Assembly (NCBI GenBank): GCA_001430745.1
Contig: KQ481993.1
Span: forward strand, 1,012,205-1,026,184
DNA: 13,980 bases
Direction: 5' to 3'
DNA from: Auxenochlorella pyrenoidosa
Taxonomy: Eukaryota > Chlorophyta > Trebouxiophyceae > Chlorellales > Chlorellaceae
The position numbers and the translations under genes are program-made. The notes beneath the pieces are model-generated. The model did not search any database. It was given only the letters and a program-made list of their open reading frames with translations, and was not told where the DNA came from. This document shows positions 1 to 9,500 of the stretch, in pieces (position 1 is the stretch's first letter; every line of letters starts with the position of its first letter).

Positions 1-206
1 CGGGGCGGCTCTGCTTTGCAGCAGAACCTGGGGGTGCGGATGGTGATTGGGCCTCTTCTTTGCACAGGCACCGAGCGAGGCGGTGGCAACCCCGAGGTGA
101 GAGTCAGGCATGCGCAGGCAAACACAGCTTATGCATGGTCGGTGTCCTTCCCGGCCTGCCGTGCTGCAAGGCCCGCCGCAGAGGCCTGCAGTCTGCCCCG
201 CCCCAC
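1..206 (-). other. Intron and unresolved next exon of the Mo-oxidoreductase gene
   Basis: After the exon ending at 207 (donor GTGGGG at 206) the next exon must supply two bases to finish a Gly or Glu codon. Two acceptors fit: CCCCCAG ending at 28, giving Gly-Ser-Ala-Ala-Lys-Gln, or GCAAAGCAG ending at 11, giving Glu-Pro-Pro. In the family the segment after KWL-x-RI is usually an acidic, Ser-rich stretch, which slightly favours the second. Too little sequence remains to decide. Confidence 0.4.
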
Positions 207-2563
207 CTGCCGACAGCTCGATGCGGGTCAGCCACTTGACGCAGCGCCCGCCAATGTAGCCTGCGGCAGTGAAGCACGGGCGCTGCAGCATGAGCCCCAA
301 ACGCGCAGGGACGGCCGACGCCCAGCTGTTTGACCACCCCTGCCACCCTTGCCCATCTTCTGTTAGCGAAGCTCGAGCCCTGGTGTGCTTCCAGGCGGCC
401 ATGGTCCCTACGCACCAGGGACAATGGCCCTCAGCGGGTAGCCATGGTCGGGCTGCAGAAGCCTGCCGTTGTGCCGCCAGACCAGCAGCGCCTCGGAGAA
501 CCGGTCCTGGCCCTGAGCAGAGGGAGGGGGGCAGTAGGCGCGGCAGGTGGTGGTGCTGATCGTGTCGTCGTGTTGGGCAGAACCGGTCACGCAGGATGGG
601 CAGAGGGCCGCACCCAGCAAACCCTGTCCCTGGCCGCAGTGCTACAAGGCTCTCAGCGCATGCATGCCTCTCGCCTTCCACAGAGGTATGGAGGTGGCAT
701 AGGTGCCGTCGCCGCCAGCCACCTCGCCGGGCGGGCCGCTGCGGCATGGGCATGGGGAGGAAGGCAGGTTGCACCCTCTCCTAGATTGAAGAGGCATGCG
801 CACACACCCAACACCCAATATCCGGCCTGGCAGCCTCACAATAGTGGCCGTCCATGCCCCACTCCCTGCTTGCCTGAAGTGGATGAACCTGGCGCCGCGC
901 TTCACCCCCACCCACTCCAGCACATCGCACAGCCGCGCGCCTGCCCACTCGGTGGTCGCGATGGCTGCCAGAGTGAGGAGCGGAAGCAGTGCACGACTCG
1001 CCCCTCGTGCAGTCGGGAGCAGGCAAGCTGACAGGCTGATACGCAGCGCCTCCTGCGGGGGCCCAGGTACCCGCAAGGCAAGCCCAGGTGCGATCCCAGA
1101 CAACTGACAGCACTGCAGCATGCTGCTGGGCAGTCGCCCTCACCGGAGTGGCCCCAGGCAAAGCCCTGCGTGCGCGCTACCAGCTGCACCTCGCGGCGCC
1201 TGCGGGCGGGCACGCCAGCTGGTGGAGCATGAGTCGAAGTGCAGGCAGCAGGCAAGCGGTGTGCCGTGGCCAGGACCGCACAGCCGGCTCTCCCCTGCTC
1301 CTGTGCTCGCCTGTTGCCGGCGCAGCTCAGCGTGGCGAGCACGGCATGCTCCTGGAAGCGCTCCGTCAGCTCCTGCATGCTGAGCTGGCAAGGCCGCTCC
1401 ACCAGGCCTGCAGGCGGGCGCGGCATTGTGCGAGGCGACCTGAGCGGCGAGCCGTCCTGTGCTCCTGTGTGTGCTGGGCGCCGCAAGCTGCACATGTGCT
1501 GCACAGCAGCCATCCAGTGGCAGCCTGCAGGGAGCCACCTGTGATCTCCAGACGGTGCTCCGCCCAAGTCAGCCGCGGCACGGCGCCATGGTTCCTGCAC
1601 GCGGCCGGCAGGACAGCTGGCGGCAGCTGGCACCGCTGCCAGCTGTCGGGTCTGGCTTTGCTGCGCAGCCGGTGGCAACTGGCGCCGCCTGGCTGGGCTG
1701 TAAAGCAGGTGTCAGGTGCAGCGGGCGCAGCCAGCACACCACAACTGCTGACCCTCAGCACCCCTGCACCTGACATAGTGCAGCGAGGCCGGGGTGTGGA
1801 TGCCTGCCGCCAGCAGCGCGCTCAGGGGCGGCTCCGCATTCAGAGGGTGCCTGCACGCGTGGGCAGGGGAGGCAGCCGACTCGGACATTTAAAGCTGGAG
1901 GGACTTACTGGGTGGTGGCGGCCACACCCACTAAACAGGGAAGCAGCCCCAGCAGGGCCCTTAAGATTTGATGACCTCAGCGCATGCATAGCTTCCCCTG
2001 CCCAGCTCACTTGGATGTGAGGCGGATCATGTCAGGATGGCGGCGCACCCACTCATCGGGAGTCCCCTTGTCCAGCCCATTCACCTGCAGGGCCGAGGGT
2101 GGGCACGCGCTGCTGCGGCTCAAGGTGTGAGCATGCTCTGTTGGTAACCAGGCAGGCGAGCGCCCAGCCAAGTCAGTCAGGGGCAAGGCTGGCAGCAGGC
2201 TAGCATTCAGGGAAATCGAATGCAGGGTGCAGCTCCCATGCAGATGGCACAGGCCGGGCATCAGACCTGAGCTGGACGCCGAGCGAGCCGCCACGCCGTG
2301 CTGCCCTCCTCCAGCGGCGGCTCCCTTGGCGCCCCGCTGTCCCAGTAGGGCGGCTCGCCCTGTGGCTGTGCCTGCCGCTCATCCGGTGGCCTGATTCGCT
2401 GGCCTTCAACCAGGGAGGGGCTGGCCGGGCCAGCAGGCGGTGCTGCCACAGCCCCCGACTGAGCGCCGGCGCCCTCAGTGCGGCCGCTGGCGGCCTCGTC
2501 GGGCGGCTGCAGCTGCCCTCCTGCCTGCACAACCACCTGATCGATGAAGACGTTGAGGTTCAT
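1..2563 (-). CDS. NIA: Nitrate reductase-like molybdenum-cofactor oxidoreductase, N-terminal part (C-terminus beyond left edge)
   Basis: The spliced product has 322 resolved residues. Exons in transcription order: 2563-2267, 2084-2011, 1850-1770, 1594-1539, 1407-1311, 1199-1144, 964-874, 738-675, 512-416, 260-207; every junction keeps phase. Residues 1-105 are a Pro/Ala/Glu-rich leader from the ATG at 2563. The sulfite-oxidase-fold Mo domain follows: GTPDEWVRRHP, KHPLNAEPPL, LHYVRNHGAVP, CAGNRRRE with the presumed Mo-ligand Cys198, GFAWG, WAGARLCDVL, YATSIPL, PDHGYPLR and PGYIGGRCVKWL. In this family the Mo domain reduces nitrate to nitrite (nitrate reductase, cytosol) or oxidises sulfite (sulfite oxidase). 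LHYVRNHGAVP and PGYIGGR favour nitrate reductase; WAGARLCDVL and TSIPL recall sulfite oxidase. The dimerisation domain and any cytochrome b5 and FAD domains would lie off the window, so the choice is not settled. Three introns use GC donors. Family assignment is firm (about 0.95), nitrate reductase moderate (about 0.65). Confidence 0.82.
513..674 (-). other. GC-AG intron (Mo-oxidoreductase)
   Basis: The donor is GGAAG|GCGAGA (674-673) and the acceptor is CTGCTCAG ending at 513. Phase 0 on both sides joins SIPLWK to GQDRFSEALLVW. A GT at 681-680 exists, but it leaves two bases and breaks the frame with this acceptor. Confidence 0.7.
739..873 (-). other. GC-AG intron (Mo-oxidoreductase)
   Basis: The donor is TTCAG|GCAAGC (873-872), which matches the known GC-donor consensus AG|GCAAGT except at the last base. 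The acceptor is CATGCCGCAG ending at 739. The join gives FIHF-S-GPPGE followed by GTYATSIPL in frame. Confidence 0.8.
1200..1310 (-). other. GC-AG intron (Mo-oxidoreductase)
   Basis: The donor is CAG|GCGAGC (GC at 1310-1309) and the acceptor is CCCGCAG ending at 1200. Joining CAGN-R to RRE-VQLV restores a family-like segment leading to GFAWG with the correct phase (AG+G). Reading through the donor instead gives an unrelated peptide, and no nearby GT donor keeps both frame and alignment. Confidence 0.8.
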
Positions 2564-2626
2564 TCTGGCCAGATGTAAGCGTTCTCAGATCCGAAAAGCG
2601 AAAGAGGCAAGGCAGGCCCAGTCGAG

Positions 2627-2731
2627 CCTTGACAAGCCTACAGGTATTCGAGTTGCAGCACCCGATTCTGATTGTCCTCAACGAGAGGAATAATGAAGAA
2701 CGATGCTCAAACAGGGGGGAACCTTGACAAG
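2627..2731. repeat. Two direct copies of CCTTGACAAG, 95 bp apart
   Basis: Copies lie at 2627-2636 and 2722-2731. The core CTTGACAAG is palindromic except for its central base, as expected for a site bound by a dimeric regulator. Both copies are within 170 nt upstream of the Mo-oxidoreductase start. No specific factor can be named from sequence alone. Confidence 0.45.
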
Positions 2732-2758
2732 GGGGACTTTTCAGGGACCACTCCATCT

Positions 2759-2786
2759 TGCGGCTTCCCATCAGTGAGAAGCCGCA
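2759..2786. repeat. Perfect 9-bp inverted repeat (hairpin) in the divergent promoter region
   Basis: The arms TGCGGCTTC (2759-2767) and GAAGCCGCA (2778-2786) flank a 10-nt loop. G-T and C-G pairs extend the stem slightly outward. It could be a protein-binding palindrome or an element of a 5' untranslated region; no function is established. Confidence 0.5.
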
Positions 2787-3475
2787 GGGGAGGCGGTCGG
2801 ATCCCTTGTGACTCAAACCCAGGCATGCCACTGTTCCAAAAATGCAGCTGGATTATCAGGGTAAGGCTCAAACGAGCCTCGGCTTCCACCAAGCACCTGT
2901 GAACGCGGAGTGCCACTCAGCGACAGACTTGGCGGGGAACTGCCCCGCGTGTGACACCTCGGTTGCACAGTTACTTACTTCCTGAACTGCTGCTCCATGT
3001 AAAGTCAAATATGTTTTTGTATGATGATGGTCTGCTCAGGCGGGATGTAAGCTGCTGTGGCAGCAGGAGGGGGCGGGCATGGGCGCCGCCTGCAGCGGTG
3101 GCGGCAAGAGCGCCACTGCAGCTGTTGAGTCTGCCGCGATCGGGGCCAGCAAACTTGATTCGGATCGTCACTTTTACTGCGCGCATTGGAAAAACCCTGC
3201 ACAGAACACCGCCAGCTGGTGTCGCTTGGGCGGAAGCGTCTCGGTTCCTGGCCTCAGGCGCCCTGTTCCACCTGTACGTCTCCCTCGATCGCCAAAAAAA
3301 CACTTTCCAGCCGCCGCAAGCATCGGCTGTCGCGGTGGAAAGCACTGCGGTTAGCCCGCAGGCTGCAGCCTCCAGCGACAGCACTTTGCGAAGCCAGACC
3401 TTTCCGGCTGCTTGGAGTGCTCCGCAGGCAGCTGAGGGCTCAGATCCCGATGTCTCGCCGCTGAGGAGCCCACAG

Positions 3476-5689
3476 ATGTGGCATGTGGCAGCGCGGGGAC
3501 GGCAGCCCAGTCTCATTCTGTTGATAGTCCTGGCAGCGGCTCTCACGTTTCAGCATGTGGCAGGGGCTCGTGAACCCGGAGGCTTGCGCAGGTAGGCGGG
3601 CAGGCAGGCGCGTCACTTTGCCGTGCCGCCTCAGCTGCCGGCAACTGTCGCAAGCTGCTTATCTCAGTTCTCGCCATTCTGACCATCCTCAGCTTCAGGG
3701 TGACGCCCCGCGAGCTGTTGGTGGGAGGCAGGCAGGCCCGGGACGATGACCGCTATGCCTACGCCACCCGGATTCACTTTTTGCTGGACGACCGGCTGGG
3801 CCTGCTGGCCGGGTGCGGCGGCACCCTCATCTCCCGCTCCGTGGTGCTGACAGCTGGGCATGTGAGTCTCTCGCTACCAGCTCTGCTTTGGAGCTGTCAG
3901 GACAGGGAAGCATGCACCTGAGCATGCTGCTGGGCAACTAGCACTGCTGATTGACACACGCTGGGCGCGCACCTGATGCAAAGTCCTGCAGTGCGTGGCG
4001 CTGGCAAACAAGGACGCCAGCAACGTCTTCCTGCGCATAGGCGCCTACAACCCCCTGCTCGACGAGGCGCTCAAGGTGCCGCCCTGCAGGGTGCTGAGGG
4101 GGGCGCAGGTGCTCAGCAGGCTTCCACGATGCAGTGCAGCTGCCAACCCGGCATCAGTAATGTCAGTCCTGCCGCCCTCGCCTCGCCGCCCCAGTGCCCC
4201 ATGTTCGTCCTGTCCCAGAAAGCTCTCAACACTGCCGGCCCCGCAGCACAAGTACGAGCTGCGGCGGGCTGCGCGCATTGTCACCCACCCCGGCTACGTT
4301 CAGCTGCCAGAGGACCAGCCCACCTCGCCCAACGACCTGGCCCTCATTCTGCTGGACCGGCCGGCCTCTGAGGAGTTCCCCCTGGTGCACCTGGCCAACG
4401 GTGGGAACACGGGCTGGGGCTGCGGTGCAGAAGCAATGGCGCTGCGTGATGGGCGTGCCTGCAGCAGCGCCTGCTGGCATTGTCACCGACCGACAGCTGT
4501 CAGGATATGCCCCATGGTGACCCTCCTGCTGCCTGCACCGCAGAGTCCACACCATACCCTGCTGAGGACGCCCCCATGCATGCCGTGGGCTGGGGCTCAA
4601 CCGACCCAGACAACAGCCAGCCGGCATACAGCCTGCAGGTCTGCTGGACGGGGTATGGGATTCATTGGCGGGCAGATCTGGGTTCAGGCCGTAGTGCAGA
4701 AAACACCGGTGCTCAAGACGTCTGCCCTGTCTCCCTCACCCCCTTGCTGGGGTATACAAGAAACCTCAGCAACTCTAAAGCAGGCCTCCCCGACACTCAG
4801 AGCACGACCTCCCCATAACCCTGCAGGATCTGGAGCTGCCCGCTGTGGGCCTGGCCAAATGCCGGGAGCAGTGGAGCTATGCTGGGGCTGCGCCCTCGCT
4901 GCTTGGGGAGGGCCACCTGTGCGCGGGTGCGTGCTGCTGGGGCTGCTGGAGAGTGCGTTGGTTGGTTCTATGCCAGCACGCACCAAGCCCTGGGCACCCG
5001 TGGAAAGGTGACAGTGGAAGCCGCATCGTGCTGTTGTAGCTGTTGGGCAAGATGCTGCACACGTTCAGAGAGTACTTAGCTGCCCTGTGCCACAACACCC
5101 TGCTCCCCTGCCGCAGGTCTGCAAGCCCAGCGCAACATCTGCTTTGGCGACTCGGGAGGTCCGCTGCTGCTGACGGGCAGCAGCGCGACCAGGGATGTGC
5201 AGCTGGGCATCACCTCCTTCTCCTTCCCAGTCTGCGCCCTGCCGGGCATGCCGGGCGTATTCACCTTCATCCCCCACTACAGGTGCGAGGGCTGCTCCAC
5301 CCAGCACCTGGCTGCTTGGATCTGGGCCTGCTGTGCACATGGCGCAGTCTCTCGGTAGCATGGAGCGGGCGAAGGGCAGCCCTGCGCCCAGCCAACTTGT
5401 TGAAAGCCTGCCAACCACTTCGTGTCACAACCAGACTGCTCCTGCGCTCCTCAATGCCTGCAGGCAGTGGATAAGTGAACAGCTTGCAGAGCTTGATCCG
5501 CCGCCGTCTCCCCCAGCCCCGCCGTCCCCGCGGGTGCGAGCCGCAGCAGTTGAGCAGCTGGCGCCTGCACCGACGCAGCTGGCGCCCAGTGCACAGGCTG
5601 TGGGGGGCGAGCCAGCGCCGGCAGTAGATGCAGCGGCCCCCTCCCCTGCTCCATCGCCTGCGTCATTGCCTGCGTCATATGAACTGTAA
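3476..5689 (+). CDS. Secreted trypsin-fold (S1) serine protease, 367 residues, eight exons
   Basis: Exons: 3476-3591, 3699-3861, 3992-4075, 4247-4400, 4544-4638, 4827-4926, 5117-5282, 5464-5689. All introns are GT-AG and in phase. The start is the ATG opening a signal peptide with hydrophobic core SLILLIVLAAALTF and a likely cut after VAGA. The catalytic triad is intact: His93 (LTAGHC), Asp151 (NDLALILL) and Ser250 (CFGDSGGP). Cysteines match the usual pairs: CGGTLI/AGHC, AKC/HLC and NIC/PVCALPG. The GMPGVFTF and YRQWI motifs typical of the domain end are present. Family members cleave peptide bonds outside the cell or in the secretory system. Position 189 of the specificity pocket is Asn244, not trypsin Asp. 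The new N-terminus LVGG is preceded by Leu, not Arg/Lys. From about 305 a Ser/Pro/Ala-rich tail recalls algal wall glycoproteins. Substrate unknown. Confidence 0.95.
5464..5686 (+). other. Ser-Pro/Ala-rich C-terminal tail of the serine protease
   Basis: After the closing helix (YRQWISEQLAEL) the last exon encodes about 65 residues of low complexity, with DPPPSPPAPPSP, repeated APxP and SPAPSPASLP. Ser-Pro and Pro-Pro runs are typical hydroxyproline-glycosylation sites of green-algal extracellular matrix proteins, suggesting the enzyme may associate with the cell wall (inference). No transmembrane or GPI-type hydrophobic end is seen; the protein ends SYEL. Confidence 0.7.
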
Positions 5690-5845
5690 CTCTTCTACGA
5701 TTGCCAACACGCATGCCAAAAGAAATGTAAGAGCAAGTTAACTGCGAGGAGAATGGCGCGTCACAGAGGTCGTGATGTGCACGACCATGCCTGGCTGCAA
5801 AGATGCGGCCTAGCCTCAACCAGGCCTGAGCAACCACCCTGCGCC
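5690..5845. other. Convergent intergenic gap
   Basis: The protease stop (plus strand) and antiporter stop (minus strand) are only 156 nt apart, so both 3' untranslated regions must fit here or overlap. A TGTAA is present for the plus-strand gene. I found no TGTAA on the minus strand within the gap, so the antiporter transcript may end inside the protease gene or use a variant signal. Confidence 0.7.
5726..5730 (+). terminator. TGTAA polyadenylation signal of the protease gene
   Basis: TGTAA, the usual green-algal polyadenylation signal, starts 37 nt after the stop codon in an A-rich stretch (AAAAGAAATGTAAGAG). A second TGTAA overlaps the stop codon at 5685-5689 but is too early to be the main signal. 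Confidence 0.75.
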
Positions 5846-6527
5846 TCAGTTGCCATCGCACACCAGGAGCGTGGCACCCGCGCTGCCGGCGCGCCAGCCA
5901 GGCCGATGCTCCTGCACGGCCCGCGTCACCGCAAAGCTGAAGCGGTGCGACGTGATCAGCGGCAGCACAGCGGGGGCGGGCAGCTCCTCGCCGCCGCCAG
6001 CCGGCTCCAGGGAGCCCTGCGGTGGGGATTGAAGGGGCTTCTGCGAGGTTGAACAGATGTGGCGTCCGCAACTTTGTGCAGGCAGCCTAGGGCCTTGATG
6101 GGAGTCACCTGGCACGGCTGGGCAAGCGCCCGCAGGCGCGTCGCCCCGCTGCCCTCAGGCACCCCACGAAACAGCGCCTCCCCAGCCCCAGAGGCAGCTT
6201 GCCTGCAGCAGCATGAGGTGCGCTGCCTGGCGGTACTGCTCCCCCGGCTGCAGCTTCACCAGGGGCGCGACAGGCAAGGTCTGCAGCAGGTCCAGCAGCA
6301 CTGCAAGGCGGGGCAGGGGGGGGGCACAAAAGGGTGGTGGAGGGGCGGGTCCTGTATGCCCAGCGCGCGGAGCTGGTGCGGCACGCACAGGGAGGCGCGC
6401 AGGCGGCGAGGGGCACGTTTCCCCTGGCTCACCCTGCGCCGCGTAGCGCGCCACGCGCTCGGGCAGTTGCCCCCCAGCCGCCGCCTTTGTGTACTTTGCC
6501 AGTGGGCGGTACCGCTCAAGGTACGAC
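5846..6527 (-). other. Antiporter C-terminal exons
   Basis: Exons: 6527-6433, 6300-6203, 6177-6109, 6040-5846. Products are SYLERYRPLAKYTKAA, LLDLLQTLPVAPLVKLQPGE with QYRQAAHLMLLQ, ALFRGVPEGSGATRL and, last, ELPAPAVLPLITSHRFSF ending in VCDGN. The beta-like VKLQPGEQYR...LMLLQ segment looks like a second nucleotide-binding-fold strand pair, as in the SOS1 tail. The join between 6203 and 6177 is problematic: only 25 nt lie between, and reading straight through hits a stop. The final exon could instead start at 6016. I cannot identify the plant SOS2-phosphorylated Ser motif here. Confidence 0.65.
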
Positions 6528-9500
6528 CTGAGGGCAGGGCAGCCAGGTCCGGAGATTGGGAGCGCCGTCGACAGGTCAGCTGTGCGCAGGCGAGGGAGTT
6601 GCACCGGGCCGGCCAAGCCAGCCGGGCGCCCTCCTGCATTGCAGGGCCCTCCGCTCCCGGCACCCCAACATGCTCCCTCGAAACCCCGCGCTGCCCTCAC
6701 CTGACCACGCCCTGCACGTCCGCCTGCATGTACTGCAGCATGTGCGTCGCGGCGATGCGGCACAGCTCCGCCTCCAGCTCGGCGGCGGCGGCGTCACCGC
6801 CCTCGGCCCTGCAGCGTGGCGAGGCGCAGGCGTGGCACGCGGCTGGAGCGCTGGCATGAGGGCCTTTTTAGCCAGGTGGCAGCTGTGGCGCCACATGGGC
6901 CGCGCCCTCCCCTGCGGGCCCGCCCCTCGCACCTGTCCCGCAGGAGCTGCAGCGCGGCGGCCGGGAAGTGGCAGACGAGCGGGCCGCGCCCAAAGCTGTT
7001 GCCGCAGGCGGTGACGCCCTCGTGGCCGGGCAGGGGCGAGCCGTCGAAGAGGGCCGCCAGGTCGCCCAAGATCGAACCAACGCCCTGCAGGGGGTGGCGC
7101 ATCGGGTGCCCACACCTTTGCTGTTGCAGATTGCGCGTCGCAGGCGGGGTGGGGCAGGCGCAACTTTCTGCCGCAAGCAGCCGCAGCCGGAACGGCGACA
7201 GGTTTGCAGAGGCTCGGGGCGGTCCCAAAGCGTGGTGGGCACTGAGCGGCCTCAGGACCGCGCCCACAGAGCTGCCGTCGCCACGGCAGCCCTTCCAGCC
7301 CTGCCCTCGCGCCGGGCTCACCCGCAGCTGCGAGTCAGCAGGCGCCCCCGAGCCGGTGGGCGGCGCATACTCCTGCCGCACCACGCCAAACAGCACCACA
7401 AAGAGGCCCGCCCCGGGCCCGCCGCGCGGCACATCGGAGCTCCAGACGACCTCGCCGGGACGGTACTCTGCGGGGGTTGCAGGGGCGGGCGCGAGCATGG
7501 GGCAGGGATACTACAGGAGGACCAGGAAGCCTGTGCTGCATTGTACGACGCTCCAAAGCAAGCGCGGCGGCGCTGCGCCGCGCAGTTGCTCGCGACACGC
7601 ACGGCGCGCCCGCCCACGCACCCTGCAGCTTGGACAGCTTGAGCAGGGCCTGCAGGAGCTCGGGGGGCGCCGCCCTGAAGGGATCCATGCTCTGCATGAC
7701 CTGCTCCGGGCTGGGCGGGCGCCAGCTGGGGCCTGCGTGCCGGAGGGCAGAGCAGAGGGGGCAGCCGAGGTGGGAGGTCTCTGCTGGGCGAGGGCGGCTG
7801 GCTGACCCGGTACGCCCCAGCAGCACAACCCCTCCTCAGCAAAAACGCACGTGGCAGAGTGTTTTGCAGAGCAGGGCAGGGAGCACGCAGGCAGGCAGGG
7901 GGGCGGGCGGGCAGGTGTGCGTCTTGCTGCGCCCGCTCCCCAACCCTGGGAGATCAGCGGGGCGGCGCACCCGCCATGTCCAGGTGACGCATGGCGGCGT
8001 CGACGGCGGCGGCCAGCGCCTCGCGCTCGTCCTCGTCCACCACCCCGCGCTCGTACATGTCGTGCGTGAAGGCGCGCTGCTGGCGCAGCACCGCCATGGC
8101 GGCGCGGTACGACTGCGGGGCGGGGCAAGTCGGCGGTGCGCTTGGTTCAAGGCGCGGGGGGCATCAGGGGCGCTGGCCAGCGCCTGGCAAGCATGGCAGC
8201 ATCACCTGTCGGCGCCTCGGGGGCTGCTACTGCCCGGCAGCGCCAGCTGGGTGGCGCCGCGCATGGCAGGGCCTCCTGCCAAGTGGCCTAAAGCCACCAA
8301 GCCGCGCATCGCCCAGCGGGTGCGCCCCCCCCTGCCTGGGCCCACCTGCACCGCGCGGTACTGCGCCGGCGCCTCGGCCTCGCGGTCCTGGATGAACTCG
8401 TACGCGCCCAGCAGCTGCGCCTGCACCTCCTCCAGGACCGCCACTGGGGTCTCCTCCTCAAAGTACACCCACTGCGGGGTGGGGGGTGGGGGGTAGGGGG
8501 GTGGGGGGGTGGGTGGGGGGTTTGGGGGGGCCGGCAGGGACAAGCCTGGTCGATGCGCAGGCATGAGGATGGATGGGGGCCTGTCGGCAGCAGCTAGCAC
8601 GGGGGGCGAGGCGAGCCCTGGGCAGGCAGCATGGGTCGGCGGGCTGCATGCCTTGCCAGACAGCACGACCCTGAGCGTGCACCCCGGGCCGACCTGGATC
8701 TGGGGGCTGGCCGCCAGGCCCATGTAGAGCTCCATTGTCGCCTCGCAGGAGACCAGCATCTTGCTGCAGCAGGTCAGGGGGACGGCTGGGGCTTGACATG
8801 CCGGCGAGGCAGGAAAGGGCGCCGTGCACCCAGCAAGGCGCCAGCTTTGGAGGGCACGCGTAGTTCCCGTGAACAGAGCTCCTTGCAGCCAAAGCCGGCA
8901 TGGGAGATGCGGAGCAAGCGCACAACACCAGCCCCTCCCCCCCCCTTTTCTCTGCGCACCTCCCCAGGCGCTTGCGCAGCAGGCCGGTGAAGAGGCGGAA
9001 GGGCAGCGCAGTCGCGCGGCGCCACCAGGCGGGCATGGAGCGGTGCAGGCGCAGCGTGCCCGCCAGCACGCCGGCCACAGCGTGGGTGACCCCTGTGCCT
9101 CTGCAGGTGCAGCGTGGCAGTGCGGCGGGTCCCACTGAATTTAAATGCGGGAGCTTCCTAAATCCAGCCCAGCAGCCTGACGAATCACGGGCAGGCAAAC
9201 AGGCGGCAGATAGATGAGGGTGGGCATGCCTGGCGTCGTACCAAATGCTGTGAGGGTGGGGAACACAACGGGCAGCGGCAGGCCCCGCTGACTATCTCCC
9301 CAAGCAGGCACGCAGGCGGACCGCACCCGATCTCCTTGCTGAGGAACTGCCAGAGCTGTAGGGCGTCGTGCGGGTGCTCCTCTGCGTGCTCTATCGCCTT
9401 GTCGCAGGCATAGCTGCAGGGGGGGGCGCGCCAGAGGGGTGGCCTCACGGCAGCAGGGTGGGTGCGTTGGCACATCGGGCTGTGAGCAGCAGGCCCGCTC

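Larger units (their letters stand above)
2564..3475. promoter_or_regulatory. Divergent intergenic region between the Mo-oxidoreductase and serine protease genes
   Basis: This 912-nt stretch separates two divergent start codons and must hold both promoters and 5' untranslated regions. It is less GC-rich than the flanking genes, especially at 2640-2720 and 2990-3030. I find no convincing coding exon. The frame open from about 2951 into the protease start shows no recognisable domain, and the protease signal peptide begins only at 3476. Visible elements are two copies of CCTTGACAAG and a hairpin at 2759-2786. No clear TATA box was identified; an AT-rich run near 3005-3022 is the nearest candidate. 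Confidence 0.6.

Noticed and set aside
330..2020. Long plus-strand open frames (330-1031 and 1088-2020) opposite the Mo-oxidoreductase gene
   Set aside because: They run across exons and introns of the minus-strand gene, show no domain, and long chance frames are expected in such GC-rich DNA.
2951..3475. Possible N-terminal extension of the protease (frame open from 2951, in-frame ATG at 3011)
   Set aside because: It shows no recognisable domain and would bury the clear signal peptide that starts at 3476 in the middle of the protein.
6059..8496. Long plus-strand open frames (6059-6859, 6816-7805, 7477-8496)
   Set aside because: They are antisense to phase-consistent antiporter exons with recognisable motifs; their products are Arg/Ala/Pro-rich without domains.
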